Source of the DNA: Filomicrobium sp.
GTDB taxonomy: Bacteria; Pseudomonadota; Alphaproteobacteria; Rhizobiales; Hyphomicrobiaceae
Direction: 5' to 3'
Assembly (NCBI GenBank): GCA_021775655.1
Contig: JAJFHK010000224.1
Coordinates: 1-11,582 of the forward strand
DNA: 11,582 nt
Shown: in pieces, positions 1-6,995 of the stretch
Layout of the letters: each line of letters opens with the position of its first letter
Numbering within the stretch: the first letter of the stretch is position 1
Position numbers and translations under genes: made by a program
The notes under the pieces: generated by a model
The model's input: only the letters and a program-made list of their open reading frames with translations
Told to the model about the DNA's origin: nothing
Databases searched by the model: none

Positions 1-540
1 CCCAACGCTGGCAAGTCAACGTTCCTTGCCGCCGTATCAGCCGCCAAGCCCAAGATCGCCGACTATCCATTCACGACGCTGCATCCTAACCTCGGCGTCG
101 TAAAAATCGGCTCGAAGGATTTTGTCCTTGCCGATATCCCCGGACTTATTGAGGGCGCCAGCGAGGGTGCCGGACTAGGTACACGCTTCCTCGGTCACGT
201 CGAACGTACGCGCGTCGTAATTCACCTTGTCGATTGCACCTCAGAAGATGTTGCGAGCGATTACGAGACCGTACGGTCTGAACTTGAGACTTATGATCAT
301 GGCTTCTCTGAAAAACCCGAAATCGTCGCCCTGTCGAAAATCGACGCTCTTACAGACGACGTTCTGAAGGAGCGCTTTGCCGAACTAAAGGAAACCTGCG
401 GCAGGCGTCCGCTTCTCTTGTCGGCCGTTTCAGGCAAAGGCGTTGAGCAGGCCCTTTTTGAAATAAGCAACCGAATCAATGCAGCAACGGCGGAGGAAAC
501 AGGCGAAAACGCCGAGCAAGAGAAGCCCTGGCAACCCTAA
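1..540 (+). CDS. obgE: GTPase ObgE/CgtA, C-terminal part (5' end outside window)
   Basis: Obg-family GTPase acting in late 50S ribosome assembly and stress control. Only the last 179 codons are present, read in frame 1 to TAA at 538-540. The window opens inside the P-loop (PNAGKS at fragment residues 1-6). Switch I is seen as DYPFTT (21-26), G3 as DIPG (45-48), G4 as SKID (112-115, in place of the common NKxD) and G5 as SAVSG (141-145). The glycine-rich N-terminal Obg domain must lie upstream of the window. After the G domain there is only a short acidic tail ending KPWQP, so the C-terminal OCT domain of some Gram-positive Obg proteins is absent, as is usual in proteobacteria. proB starts 78 bases downstream on the same strand. 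The G motifs make the assignment firm. Confidence 0.95.
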   Translation, partial: PNAGKSTFLAAVSAAKPKIADYPFTTLHPNLGVVKIGSKDFVLADIPGLIEGASEGAGLGTRFLGHVERTRVVIHLVDCTSEDVASDYETVRSELETYDHGFSEKPEIVALSKIDALTDDVLKERFAELKETCGRRPLLLSAVSGKGVEQALFEISNRINAATAEETGENAEQEKPWQP

Positions 541-574
541 AAAATCAGCCCGCCGCCCTAATCGCTCAATTCGT

Positions 575-609
575 GCTATGAGCGGCAAACACCGCGACCA
601 TCTCATAGC
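575..609 (+). other. inverted repeat / stem-loop just upstream of proB
   Basis: GCTATGAG (575-582) and CTCATAGC (602-609) are perfect 8-base inverted arms around a 19-base spacer. Inside the spacer CGG and CCG could extend the stem. The right arm ends 9 bases before the proB start codon. There is no T-run, so it does not look like an intrinsic terminator for obgE. It could be an operator or an mRNA hairpin near the proB initiation region, where no clear Shine-Dalgarno sequence is visible. The function is inference. Confidence 0.4.
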
Positions 610-618
610 CAGCACCAC

Positions 619-1800
619 ATGTCCGACAACCAGAAATCTATAACAAGGCCCGCTGCGAAAAATGCTCGTCCTGAGTGGGCGGAAGCCTCGCGTATCGTCG
701 TTAAGCTCGGCTCCGCACTCCTCACCTGCCGCGAAACGGGCACGCTGAACACACAATGGCTGGCGTCGTTAATTGACGATATTGCTCAGCTTGCCAGCGC
801 GGGACGTGATGTCGTCATTGTCTCGTCAGGTGCCATCGCGCTTGGACGTCACGCCCTCAAGATCGCCCCTGGCCCTCTGCAATTGGAGGAAAGCCAAGCT
901 GCTGCAGCTGTCGGTCAGATTGCTTTGGCGCACGCCTATGCTGACCTTGCAAAAACCCACGGCATCACCGCCGCACAGGTGCTTGTAACGCTCGGCGATA
1001 CCGAGCAACGCCGCCGTTATCTCAATGCGCGTGACACACTTCTCACCCTTCTTCGCTTCAAAGCCCTTCCAGTCGTCAACGAAAACGACACCGTTGCGAC
1101 AAGCGAAATCCGCTACGGCGACAATGACCGCCTGTCAGCCCGTGTCGCCTCGATGATCGACGCCGACTGTCTCGTCTTGTTATCAGATGTCGATGGCTTT
1201 TATACTGCCCCGCCCGGCTTGAACCCTGACGCCCGCCGCCTGGACGTCATCACCGAGATCACCAGCGAGATCGAAGCCATGGCCGGAGATGCAGGCAGCG
1301 AACTTTCCCGCGGCGGGATGCGTACCAAGATCGAAGCTGCAAAAATTGCGCGAGCCGCAGGCTGTGACATGGTCATCGCCTCCGGCAAGCGCCCGAACCC
1401 ACTAGCCGCGATTGCTGAAGGCGCACCGTGCACTTGGTTCATTGCACCGGCGGATCCGGTCACTGCGCGCCAACGTTGGATTTCCGGCCAGCTCGAACCG
1501 AAGGGAACGATTACCGTCGACGCGGGCGCGGAAAAGGCGCTTTTTCGCGGCAGAAGCCTTTTGCCTGCCGGCGTCAGCGCCGTGTCCGGCAAGTTCGATC
1601 GCGGCGATGCCGTCATCATTCGCGGCGGGGACGGCCGGGAGCTGGGACGCGGCCTCATCGCTTACGCAACCAAAGATGCCGAACGCATCGTCGGTAAGAA
1701 ATCATCCGAGATCTCTGACATACTCGGTTTCGCCGGCCGCGACGAGCTCATTCACCGCGATGACATGGCGCTCCACCGCATGCATCGCACCGCCGACTAA
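619..1800 (+). CDS. proB: glutamate 5-kinase (ProB)
   Basis: ATP-dependent phosphorylation of L-glutamate to gamma-glutamyl phosphate, the first step of proline synthesis, in the cytoplasm. The 393-residue product has an amino-acid kinase domain at about residues 25-260: [10 protein letters not shown] (27-36), SSGAIALG (69-76), NENDTV (154-159), YGDNDRLSA (166-174), [10 protein letters not shown] (187-196) and the [11 protein letters not shown] segment (231-241). A C-terminal PUA domain covers roughly residues 295-370, so this is the two-domain form found in E. coli. The ATG at 619 lacks a good ribosome binding site. It is preferred because the kinase core begins about 25 residues later, as in relatives with a short N-terminal tail. 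The partner gene proA lies downstream but is separated by a YbjN-like gene. Feedback inhibition by proline is known for the family but cannot be read from sequence. Confidence 0.96.
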   Translation: MSDNQKSITRPAAKNARPEWAEASRIVVKLGSALLTCRETGTLNTQWLASLIDDIAQLASAGRDVVIVSSGAIALGRHALKIAPGPLQLEESQAAAAVGQIALAHAYADLAKTHGITAAQVLVTLGDTEQRRRYLNARDTLLTLLRFKALPVVNENDTVATSEIRYGDNDRLSARVASMIDADCLVLLSDVDGFYTAPPGLNPDARRLDVITEITSEIEAMAGDAGSELSRGGMRTKIEAAKIARAAGCDMVIASGKRPNPLAAIAEGAPCTWFIAPADPVTARQRWISGQLEPKGTITVDAGAEKALFRGRSLLPAGVSAVSGKFDRGDAVIIRGGDGRELGRGLIAYATKDAERIVGKKSSEISDILGFAGRDELIHRDDMALHRMHRTAD

Positions 1801-1822
1801 TCAATCGAGGCCTTGCGAACAC

Positions 1823-2233
1823 ATGCAGAATGCACAACCCGTCGCCGCAGATATCGATGAAATAGCCGAACACTTGCGTCTGCTTGGCTTGCCAATCGAA
1901 GTGGTCGACCTTGCTGGTGGCTCGAAGGGCATCCGCGCAACAACGAGTGGCGTACCGTTTTCCGCTTTCCTCTTCAAAAATGAAGAGCAGAAAAGTCCTT
2001 ACCTCATGTTGAGTGCCATGTTCCCCGACCGAAAGGTCACCACCGACTGGGCGAACACCTGGAACAGCCGCTTTCCGCTGACCCGCGCATCAGTTGGATC
2101 GGCAGGTGAACCGATGCTCACGCACTCCATGATCCTGACCGGTATCGACACAGATCATCTGAAGGAAGTCGCATCCTGGTGGGATCTACTCTTGCGTATC
2201 TTTGTCGACGAAGTGCTGTCTGCTTCACCGTAA
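1823..2233 (+). CDS. YbjN-domain protein
   Basis: A 136-residue protein resembling the YbjN superfamily, small alpha/beta proteins described as putative sensory or type III secretion chaperone-like regulators. The call rests on the C-terminal pattern: a WANTWNSRFPLT segment (77-88), then a GEPMLTHSMILTG strand pair (95-107), then a helix HLKEVASWWDLLLRIFVDEVL (about 112-132), which is the usual YbjN order. There is no signal peptide, membrane segment or catalytic motif. The reading frame is open upstream into proB, but the ATG at 1823, 22 bases after the proB stop, gives the normal family length. A weak GAGG lies at 1806-1809. It sits between proB and proA on the same strand, so it is probably co-transcribed with proB. 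Its role is unknown, and no link to proline metabolism is established. Confidence 0.8.
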   Translation: MQNAQPVAADIDEIAEHLRLLGLPIEVVDLAGGSKGIRATTSGVPFSAFLFKNEEQKSPYLMLSAMFPDRKVTTDWANTWNSRFPLTRASVGSAGEPMLTHSMILTGIDTDHLKEVASWWDLLLRIFVDEVLSASP

Positions 2234-2284
2234 GCCATTGACGGTACTCCTCCTGCCCTTGCACCGGTCCGGTTTGCTCCTACC

Positions 2285-2314
2285 TTGAAGAAGAAATTCC
2301 CACTAGGCTATGAC
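2285..2314 (+). promoter_or_regulatory. candidate sigma-70-type promoter for proA
   Basis: TTGAAG (2285-2290) and TATGAC (2309-2314) are separated by 18 bases in the 117-base gap between the YbjN-like gene and proA. Each box matches about four of six consensus positions. Transcription would start near 2321, giving a leader of about 30 bases that contains the AAGGA at 2333-2337. The match is modest and made by eye. Confidence 0.3.
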
Positions 2315-2350
2315 GCTTTAGGCTCCCTTGAGAAGGATTCCGGTTAGTTT

Positions 2351-3646
2351 ATGAATGCCATCGTGCAAAAACTGCTCCACGAGAGCAACATCGAAGCAGC
2401 CATGCTGGCTATGGGTAGGGCTGCACGCACCGCTGCCCGTGAACTCTCCGCAGCTTCGCGCGACGCAAAGGATGAAGCGTTGCGGGTCGCCTCCGCTGAA
2501 ATCCGTCGGCACACGCCCGTCATCATCGAACAAAACAAGCGCGACTTGGACGCTGCGAAAAAAGCGGGGCGGCCCGGTTCCTACCTCGACCGCTTGATGC
2601 TCGATCCAGGCCGCATCGAAGGCATCGCCAGCGGCCTCGAAGCTATCGCCGAACTCGATGATCCCGTCGGCTCAACAATAGCAGAATGGAAGCGCCCGAA
2701 TGGACTTGCCATTTCGCGCGTCCGCGTTCCGATCGGTGTCATTGGCATAATCTACGAAAGCCGGCCCAACGTCACCGCCGACGCCGGAGCGCTTTGTTTG
2801 AAGTCGGGCAACGCCGCGATTCTCCGCGGCGGGTCGGACAGCCATCATTCGAGCGCAGCGATCCTGACCTGTCTTGCCCATGGTCTTCGCGAAGCCGGTC
2901 TGCCCGAAGACGCAATCCAGCTGGTCGCCACCGTCGACCGGGATGCAGTCGGCCATATGCTACGCGGCCTCGACGGCGCAATAGATGTCATCGTACCGCG
3001 CGGCGGCAAGAGCCTTGTCGAGCGCGTTCAGGACGAAGCTCGTGTTCCAGTCTTCGCCCACCTCGAAGGCGTCTGTCACACCTACGTCGATCGCGGCGCC
3101 GATATCGACATGGCCGTCGCGATCGTTCTCAATGCAAAACTACGACGTACCGGCGTATGTGGCGCAACCGAAGCGCTCCTCGTCGACAAGAACGCTCACG
3201 AAGATTGTTTGACTCCGCTCGTCAAGGCACTGCTTGATGCCGGCTGCGAGGTTCGCGGAGACACCGCTACCCTGGCCGTTGACAACCGCGTCGTCGCCGC
3301 AACCGACAAGGACTGGGGCACCGAATTCCTCGACTCGATTATCGCGGTCAAGGCCGTGGATGGTGTCGATGATGCGATACAGCACATCGCCAAGTACGGT
3401 TCACAGCACACAGAGTGCATCGTCACCGAGTGCTTCGGCACTGCCGAACGCTTTCTTGCTCGAGTCGATGCTGCAATCATCATGCACAACGCCTCGACCC
3501 AGTTTGCAGACGGTGGTGAATTCGGCATGGGCGCGGAGATTGGTATCGCGACTGGTCGTATGCACGCTCGCGGCCCCGTAGGCTTAGAGCAACTGACAAC
3601 ATTCAAGTATCTCGTTCGCGGCAACGGTCAGGTACGCCCGAAATGA
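2351..3646 (+). CDS. proA: gamma-glutamyl phosphate reductase (ProA)
   Basis: NADPH-dependent reduction of gamma-glutamyl phosphate to glutamate 5-semialdehyde, the second step of proline synthesis. The 431-residue length is normal. Diagnostic segments are the cofactor-binding stretch [20 protein letters not shown] (127-146), [15 protein letters not shown] (150-164), [12 protein letters not shown] (215-226), [11 protein letters not shown] (237-247) and the nucleophile loop RTGVCGATE with catalytic Cys270. The C-terminal [17 protein letters not shown] segment is also typical. The Gly after the catalytic Cys replaces the Asn of some homologues, a change I expect in alphaproteobacteria. The ATG at 2351 has an AAGGA 13 bases upstream, a rather long spacing. 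The stop codon overlaps the ATG of a mini-ORF leading into nadD, so proA and nadD are probably co-transcribed. Confidence 0.97.
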   Translation: MNAIVQKLLHESNIEAAMLAMGRAARTAARELSAASRDAKDEALRVASAEIRRHTPVIIEQNKRDLDAAKKAGRPGSYLDRLMLDPGRIEGIASGLEAIAELDDPVGSTIAEWKRPNGLAISRVRVPIGVIGIIYESRPNVTADAGALCLKSGNAAILRGGSDSHHSSAAILTCLAHGLREAGLPEDAIQLVATVDRDAVGHMLRGLDGAIDVIVPRGGKSLVERVQDEARVPVFAHLEGVCHTYVDRGADIDMAVAIVLNAKLRRTGVCGATEALLVDKNAHEDCLTPLVKALLDAGCEVRGDTATLAVDNRVVAATDKDWGTEFLDSIIAVKAVDGVDDAIQHIAKYGSQHTECIVTECFGTAERFLARVDAAIIMHNASTQFADGGEFGMGAEIGIATGRMHARGPVGLEQLTTFKYLVRGNGQVRPK

Positions 3647-3678
3647 GTGTCAACCTCCGCGTGGAGCAGTCGAATTGA
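3643..3678 (+). other. 11-codon mini-ORF linking proA and nadD
   Basis: ATG at 3643 overlaps the proA stop codon (ATGA, 3643-3646). The frame encodes [11 protein letters not shown] and ends with TGA at 3676-3678, which overlaps the TTG start proposed for nadD (TTGA, 3675-3678). It may be a translational relay or leader peptide, or only a chance reading. Nothing indicates a functional peptide. Its own ribosome binding site is weak. Confidence 0.3.
3663..3666 (+). promoter_or_regulatory. ribosome binding site supporting the nadD TTG start
   Basis: GGAG lies 8 bases before the TTG at 3675, a good spacing. No in-frame ATG or GTG exists between that TTG and Met27, which lies within two residues of the conserved GGSFNPPH motif. 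This element therefore decides the start. Confidence 0.55.
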
Positions 3679-4316
3679 GCGCGGGTCGCTTCCATCGTTC
3701 GTCGTTTTCCGTTGCAACGCCTCACGCTTGGCCAGGCGCGCGCATCGGCATCATGGGTGGCTCGTTCAACCCACCGCATGAGGGACACCTCGTTGTCGCT
3801 CGCACAGCACTCCGCCGTCTACGCCTCGACAGGCTTTGGTGGGTCGTGACACCTGGAAATCCACTAAAGTCGAACGATGCACTTCCCGACTTTGCTCAGC
3901 GCAAGGAAGCAACAAGGGAACTAGCGCGTGATCCGCGCATGATCGTCACGGCTTTCGAGACCAAATTGGGAACAACCTACACCGCCGCGACCATCGGTTT
4001 TATCAGGACGCGCTATCCTAGAACGCAATTCGTGTGGGTTATGGGAGCCGATAACCTCGCGACGTTCCACCAATGGCAGCATTGGAAAGAAATAGCCTCG
4101 AGTGTTCCAATTGCCGTCGTCGACCGCCCCGGCTGGCGCTTCAAAGCTCTATCATCGCCAACCGCCCGCACATTTGCGCGTTCGCGTCGAAGGGAATGTC
4201 AAGCTACTGGACTTCCTCAATCGACACCTCCCGCCTGGATTTTTTTGACGACTCGCCTCTCAAACCAGTCATCAACGGCACTGCGCGAAGAACAACTTGG
4301 ACAATCAGTTCTGTGA
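3675..4316 (+). CDS. nadD: nicotinate-nucleotide adenylyltransferase (NadD)
   Basis: Transfers AMP from ATP to nicotinate mononucleotide to give deamido-NAD, a late step of NAD synthesis in the cytoplasm. The 213-residue product shows the nucleotidyltransferase signature GGSFNPPHEGH (28-38, with the HxGH histidines H35 and H38), the TPGNPLKS substrate loop (59-66), WVMGADNLATFHQW (121-134), a conserved VVDRPG (148-153) and the C-terminal SSTALR (199-204), which corresponds to the ISSTxIR motif. A TTG start with a GGAG 8 bases upstream is preferred. The alternative ATG at Met27 would remove the strand leading into the active site. The N-terminal tail of about 22 residues is poorly conserved. 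It follows proA by 28 bases, and a hairpin with a T-run after the gene suggests the transcript may end there. Confidence 0.94.
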   Translation: MSAGRFHRSSFSVATPHAWPGARIGIMGGSFNPPHEGHLVVARTALRRLRLDRLWWVVTPGNPLKSNDALPDFAQRKEATRELARDPRMIVTAFETKLGTTYTAATIGFIRTRYPRTQFVWVMGADNLATFHQWQHWKEIASSVPIAVVDRPGWRFKALSSPTARTFARSRRRECQATGLPQSTPPAWIFLTTRLSNQSSTALREEQLGQSVL

Positions 4317-4351
4317 CTCAAAAATCACGTAGCGACTCACGTTATGGTTAA

Positions 4352-4378
4352 GTCGTTGCAATCAATGACGGAATTTTT
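4352..4378 (+). terminator. weak intrinsic terminator-like hairpin after nadD
   Basis: GTCGTTG (4352-4358) pairs with CAATGAC (4363-4369), seven pairs including one G-U, around a CAAT loop. TTTTT follows at 4374-4378 after a GGAA spacer. The stem is AT-rich and the T-run slightly displaced, so read-through is likely. A candidate promoter begins immediately downstream, which fits a boundary between transcription units. Confidence 0.35.
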
Positions 4379-4379
4379 C

Positions 4380-4408
4380 TTGAAGGCTTCCATTCGTCGG
4401 CTTAGACT
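4380..4408 (+). promoter_or_regulatory. candidate promoter for rsfS-rlmH
   Basis: TTGAAG (4380-4385) and TAGACT (4403-4408) are separated by 17 bases, each matching four of six consensus positions. It lies in the 234-base gap between nadD and rsfS, directly after the terminator-like hairpin. The rsfS leader would be about 135 bases. Confidence 0.35.
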
Positions 4409-4431
4409 TTCAATCGTTTGAGGAAGTGCCT

Positions 4432-4449
4432 ATGTCCAAGCTGGCGTAA
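4432..4449 (+). other. possible five-codon upstream ORF in the rsfS leader
   Basis: ATG-TCC-AAG-CTG-GCG-TAA encodes MSKLA and is preceded by AGGAAG (4421-4426) with a 5-base spacer, a better ribosome binding site than that of rsfS itself. It lies downstream of the candidate promoter and about 100 bases before rsfS. The sequence GGCGTAA recurs shortly after it. It may be a regulatory mini-ORF or coincidence. The rest of the 4317-4550 gap shows nothing coding. Confidence 0.25.
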
Positions 4450-4550
4450 GTCCGGACCGGCGTAAAGCAACGCAATTCCGAACAAGCAAGATGGACCATC
4501 TAGGACAACATCCAGACAGGGTTCGATGAGGAAAGGACGACCACGGAAAC

Positions 4551-4961
4551 ATGCCAAGTGCGCTTGAGACTTCCATGACAGGCAAGTCTCCTACCGAAGG
4601 CTTGCGCGAACGCAATTCTTCGGCATTGCTCGTGAAGCAAATTGTTCATTGGCTTGATCAAGCCAAGGCGGAAGAGATCGTCACAATTGATCTCGCGGGC
4701 AAGACTTCGATCGGCGACTTTATGATCGTCGCTTCCGGTCGTTCAGACAGGCACGTCGGCGCCATTGCCGACAAGGTCCAGGACAAGCTTAGAGAAGCAG
4801 GCCACGGTCGCGCTCGCATCGAGGGTGCGGATACGTGCGACTGGGTCCTAATCGATACCGGCGACGTCATTGTGCATCTGTTCCGCCCTGAGGTTCGTGA
4901 TTTCTACAACCTCGAAAAGATGTGGGCCGGCGAACGTCCGCCTGAGTCGACGTCACACTAA
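4551..4961 (+). CDS. rsfS: ribosomal silencing factor RsfS
   Basis: RsfS (Iojap/DUF143 family) binds uL14 on the 50S subunit and blocks joining with 30S when nutrients run short. The 136-residue product contains the family core from about residue 25: DFMIVASGRSDRHVGAIAD (56-74), the EGADTCDWVLIDTGDVIVH stretch (91-109) and the terminal FRPEVRDFYNLEKMW (111-125). The ATG at 4551 has GGAAAGGA upstream at 4530-4537, spaced 13 bases, and a nearer GGA at 4545-4547. An alternative ATG at 4575 would shorten the unconserved N-terminus by 8 residues. rlmH follows after 14 bases, the common pairing of these ribosome genes, so the two are almost certainly one operon. Confidence 0.95.
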   Translation: MPSALETSMTGKSPTEGLRERNSSALLVKQIVHWLDQAKAEEIVTIDLAGKTSIGDFMIVASGRSDRHVGAIADKVQDKLREAGHGRARIEGADTCDWVLIDTGDVIVHLFRPEVRDFYNLEKMWAGERPPESTSH

Positions 4962-4975
4962 GCCGGCTTCTGAGC

Positions 4976-5458
4976 ATGCGCTTTACGATCGCTGCCATCG
5001 GGCGTCTCAAAGAGGGGCCCGATCGCGCACTTTTCGAGCGATACGTCAAACTGCTTAACAGCCTAGGCCGAAATTGCAGCCTTGGCCCGCTAAAAATTTC
5101 TGAACTTCCTGAATCCAAAGCACCGACTGTTGCCCTGCGCCGCAAGGACGAAGCGCAGCGACTTTTGGCCAGTATTGTATCCGCAGATCACCGTATTCTA
5201 CTCGACGAACGCGGTCGCACACATTCGAGCGAGCGCTTTGCCGAAACTATCGGCCGGCTGCGTGACGAAGGCACGCGCGAAATCGCTTTCCTCATTGGTG
5301 GCGCCGACGGCCATGGCGCGGAAATAAAGTCCGAAACAGTCGACACGCTCAGCCTCTCACAATTGACCCTGCCGCACGGCCTTGCACGCATCGTTCTCGC
5401 AGAACAGCTCTACCGCGCAGCAACCATACTTGCGGGCCACCCCTACCACCGTGCCTAG
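4976..5458 (+). CDS. rlmH: 23S rRNA (pseudouridine-1915-N3)-methyltransferase RlmH
   Basis: SPOUT-class, SAM-dependent methyltransferase acting on pseudouridine 1915 in helix 69 of 23S rRNA on assembled 70S ribosomes. The 160-residue length is typical. The SAM-binding trefoil knot shows as ILLDERG (74-80), FLIGGADGHG (105-114) and the strongly conserved LSLSQLTLPHGLARIVLAEQ region (126-145), ending LYRAATILAGHPYHR (145-159). The start ATG is 14 bases after the rsfS stop, with only a weak TGAG upstream. Translation may be coupled to rsfS. The stop codon (5456-5458) is 6 bases from the stop codon of the convergent dehydrogenase gene, with no terminator hairpin between them. Confidence 0.96.
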   Translation: MRFTIAAIGRLKEGPDRALFERYVKLLNSLGRNCSLGPLKISELPESKAPTVALRRKDEAQRLLASIVSADHRILLDERGRTHSSERFAETIGRLRDEGTREIAFLIGGADGHGAEIKSETVDTLSLSQLTLPHGLARIVLAEQLYRAATILAGHPYHRA

Positions 5459-5464
5459 AGCCTC

Positions 5465-6292
5465 TCACTGCCCCAGCAAGAATCTGTCCATGATCCGAGT
5501 CGGTAAAACACGGCGCATGACGTCAGCTGCATAGGTCGGAGTCGTAACGAAATAGCGCGGTTTGGGCCGTCGGCTTTCGAGAGCATGAATGAGTTTTTCG
5601 ACCACGGCTTCGGGCTCTAGCTTAAAGGCTTGATTGCCGCCGGCCTCCAACTGGGCGATCCGTTCCCGGTAAGTCTGCCGGTGCACCGAATTCTCCAAGT
5701 CAATCGTCGCCTTGAGATTTGCCAGCGAGGTTTTTACGAAATTCGTGGCGATCGGCCCAGGCTCGATAAGCGAAATCGAAATTCCCGACCCGTCGAGTTC
5801 AAGCCGCATGGAATCGCTCAAGGCTTCCAGTGCAAATTTCGAAGCGCAATAGGCCCCTCTATATGGCCCTGCCACAAGCCCGAGGACCGAAGAGCACTGC
5901 ACGATCCGCCCAGACCTTCGCGACCGCATCTGCGGCAGCAGCAATCGCGTCAACTCATGGCCGCCGATGACGTTGACCTCAAACTGTCGCCGCAACATTG
6001 CCGCAGGTATATCTTCAACCGCACCCAACTGCCCGAACGCGCCGTTATTGAAAAGCGCATCGATACGGCCATCGGCGATCTCCAGAGCGCGTGCAGCGCA
6101 AGCTGCAACCGAAACTTCATCGCCAAGATCAAGAACGACGGTCGAGACGCCAAGTTCATTCTCCAGGCGTGCACAATCATCGGTTTTCCGAGCCGCAGCA
6201 ATAACGCGCCATCCGCGTTCGGCGAGATCGCGCGCTGACGCATAACCGATCCCCGACGAGCAACCCGTAACGAGGATCGTCCGCTTTTGCAC
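5465..6292 (-). CDS. YbbO-like short-chain dehydrogenase/reductase
   Basis: Classical SDR of 275 residues, most like E. coli YbbO, a NADP-dependent aldehyde reductase. Seen: TGCSSGIG cofactor loop (9-16), Arg35 after the second strand (favours NADP), catalytic Asn107 in FEVNVIG, Ser135 in CSSV, Tyr148 and Lys152 in YCASK, and IEPGPIATNF (176-185). The usual NNAG motif reads NNGA (82-85), a swapped order that is conservative but uncommon. The C-terminal region (LEPEAVVEKLIHAL, then PRYFVTTPTYAADVMRRVLP, then MDRFL) follows the YbbO pattern, which supports the subfamily over a generic SDR. The start is GTG at 6292, backed by an AGGAG 7 bases upstream on the minus strand. The gene lies 91 bases downstream of zur on the same strand and could be co-transcribed. 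The true substrate is not known. Confidence 0.88.
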   Translation of the reverse strand: MQKRTILVTGCSSGIGYASARDLAERGWRVIAAARKTDDCARLENELGVSTVVLDLGDEVSVAACAARALEIADGRIDALFNNGAFGQLGAVEDIPAAMLRRQFEVNVIGGHELTRLLLPQMRSRRSGRIVQCSSVLGLVAGPYRGAYCASKFALEALSDSMRLELDGSGISISLIEPGPIATNFVKTSLANLKATIDLENSVHRQTYRERIAQLEAGGNQAFKLEPEAVVEKLIHALESRRPKPRYFVTTPTYAADVMRRVLPTRIMDRFLLGQ

Positions 6293-6299
6293 ACTCGTG

Positions 6300-6304
6300 C
6301 TCCT
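6300..6304 (-). promoter_or_regulatory. ribosome binding site for the GTG-started dehydrogenase
   Basis: On the minus strand AGGAG ends 7 bases before the GTG at 6292. It fixes that unusual start, which also places the TGCSSGIG motif at the normal distance from the N-terminus. Confidence 0.65.
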
Positions 6305-6345
6305 GGAAGATGATTGATTTTGCTGGCGCTAAATACGCCGCCAGA

Positions 6346-6374
6346 AGCTTAGGTTGAACCGAATGCCTAAAGCT
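6346..6374 (-). other. imperfect stem-loop between zur and the dehydrogenase
   Basis: AGCTTAGG (6346-6353) faces CCTAAAGCT (6366-6374): eight pairs with a one-base bulge and a 12-base loop. On the minus strand it follows the zur stop by about 10 bases, but no T-run follows, so terminator function is doubtful. It may attenuate or process a zur-dehydrogenase transcript. Confidence 0.3.
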
Positions 6375-6383
6375 CACGTGGTC

Positions 6384-6914
6384 CTAGTCACCCTTCGACC
6401 CAGCTTTATCGCGACAAGCAGCGCAGGTTCCGGAAACTTCCATGAACTTTACCTTGGGCGTAAAATCAGCCGACTTTGCCAATTCCGCAACTTGGTCGAA
6501 AATTGATTGCGCCGGCACCTCAACGACGCCACCGCATTGTTCACAAGCCATGAAAATAGGGCGACCCTTGCGACCATGCTCGTGACGCCGGCAGGCGAAA
6601 TAAGAATTTTTGCTTTCGAGTCGGTGGATTACGCCAGCTTCGATGAGTGCATCAATCGAGCGGTAGACCGAAATCGGTGCCAACCGCGTTCCCTTTTCGG
6701 AGAGCCGGTCCAAAATCTCGTAAGCACCAATCGATCCACGGGTCGACGCAATTTCGGAGAACACCTGCTCACGTAGCTGTGTGAAGCGAAGACTGCGTTC
6801 TTCAAACGCCACCTTCGCGCGCTGCACAATATCATCGAGCATCGCGCCTGCCTCACCCTCGGCCTTGGCACTTTCGCCTTTTGACTTGGCCGTTCTGGTC
6901 ATTGTCTTGGCCAT
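6384..6914 (-). CDS. zur: zinc uptake regulator Zur (Fur family)
   Basis: Zinc-sensing repressor of the Fur family, 176 residues. The winged-helix part includes LRFTQLREQVF (42-52), AYEILDRL (64-71) and the recognition segment SVYRSIDALIEAGVIHRLES (82-101). Every zinc ligand known from E. coli Zur has a counterpart: regulatory site H97, C108, one of H111/H113, and E132; structural site C124/C127 (CEQC) and C164/C167 (CAAC). The HRLESKNSYFAC wording matches Zur rather than Fur, Mur or PerR. The frame is open 25 codons further upstream, but the ATG at 6914 is chosen because AGGAG and GGAGG lie just before it. The N-terminus carries a Lys/Glu/Ala-rich tail of about 25 residues. No zinc transporter gene is in the window, so the targets lie elsewhere. 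Confidence 0.9.
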   Translation of the reverse strand: MAKTMTRTAKSKGESAKAEGEAGAMLDDIVQRAKVAFEERSLRFTQLREQVFSEIASTRGSIGAYEILDRLSEKGTRLAPISVYRSIDALIEAGVIHRLESKNSYFACRRHEHGRKGRPIFMACEQCGGVVEVPAQSIFDQVAELAKSADFTPKVKFMEVSGTCAACRDKAGSKGD

Positions 6915-6931
6915 TCCTCTCCTCAACCTCC
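6915..6931 (-). promoter_or_regulatory. purine-rich ribosome binding region deciding the zur start
   Basis: On the minus strand GGAGG (6927-6931) and AGGAG (6919-6923, 4 bases before the start codon) lead into ATG at 6914. This favours that start over the 25-codon-longer reading starting at 6989. Confidence 0.6.
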
Positions 6932-6995
6932 ACCGCCCATTTAGGCTTAACTTGGAGTCTTTCCGATAGAGTATTGATTTCGCCAACATTCACAA

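Noticed and set aside
1412..1822. Upstream extension of the YbjN-like reading frame inside proB
   Set aside because: It overlaps the proB PUA domain in another frame and has low-complexity, Arg/Ser-rich content. The YbjN homology begins after the ATG at 1823.
2686..3237. 183-codon ORF inside proA on the same strand
   Set aside because: It is an overlapping-frame shadow of proA, Arg/Ser-rich with no domain pattern. The proA frame carries all the conserved motifs.
4140..4316. Possible frameshift in the nadD 3' half
   Set aside because: The C-terminal residues look divergent, but the PPAW and SSTALR landmarks occur in the same frame at the expected distance, so the gene appears intact.
5459..5464. 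Bidirectional terminator between rlmH and the dehydrogenase
   Set aside because: Only 6 bases separate the two stop codons and no hairpin with flanking A/T-runs is visible there.
5630..6238. 202-codon + strand ORF opposite the dehydrogenase gene
   Set aside because: It is antisense to a well-supported SDR gene and has no recognisable motif or ribosome binding site.
6915..6989. 25-residue N-terminal extension of Zur
   Set aside because: A strong purine-rich ribosome binding region lies just before the ATG at 6914, and the extension is not expected in the family.
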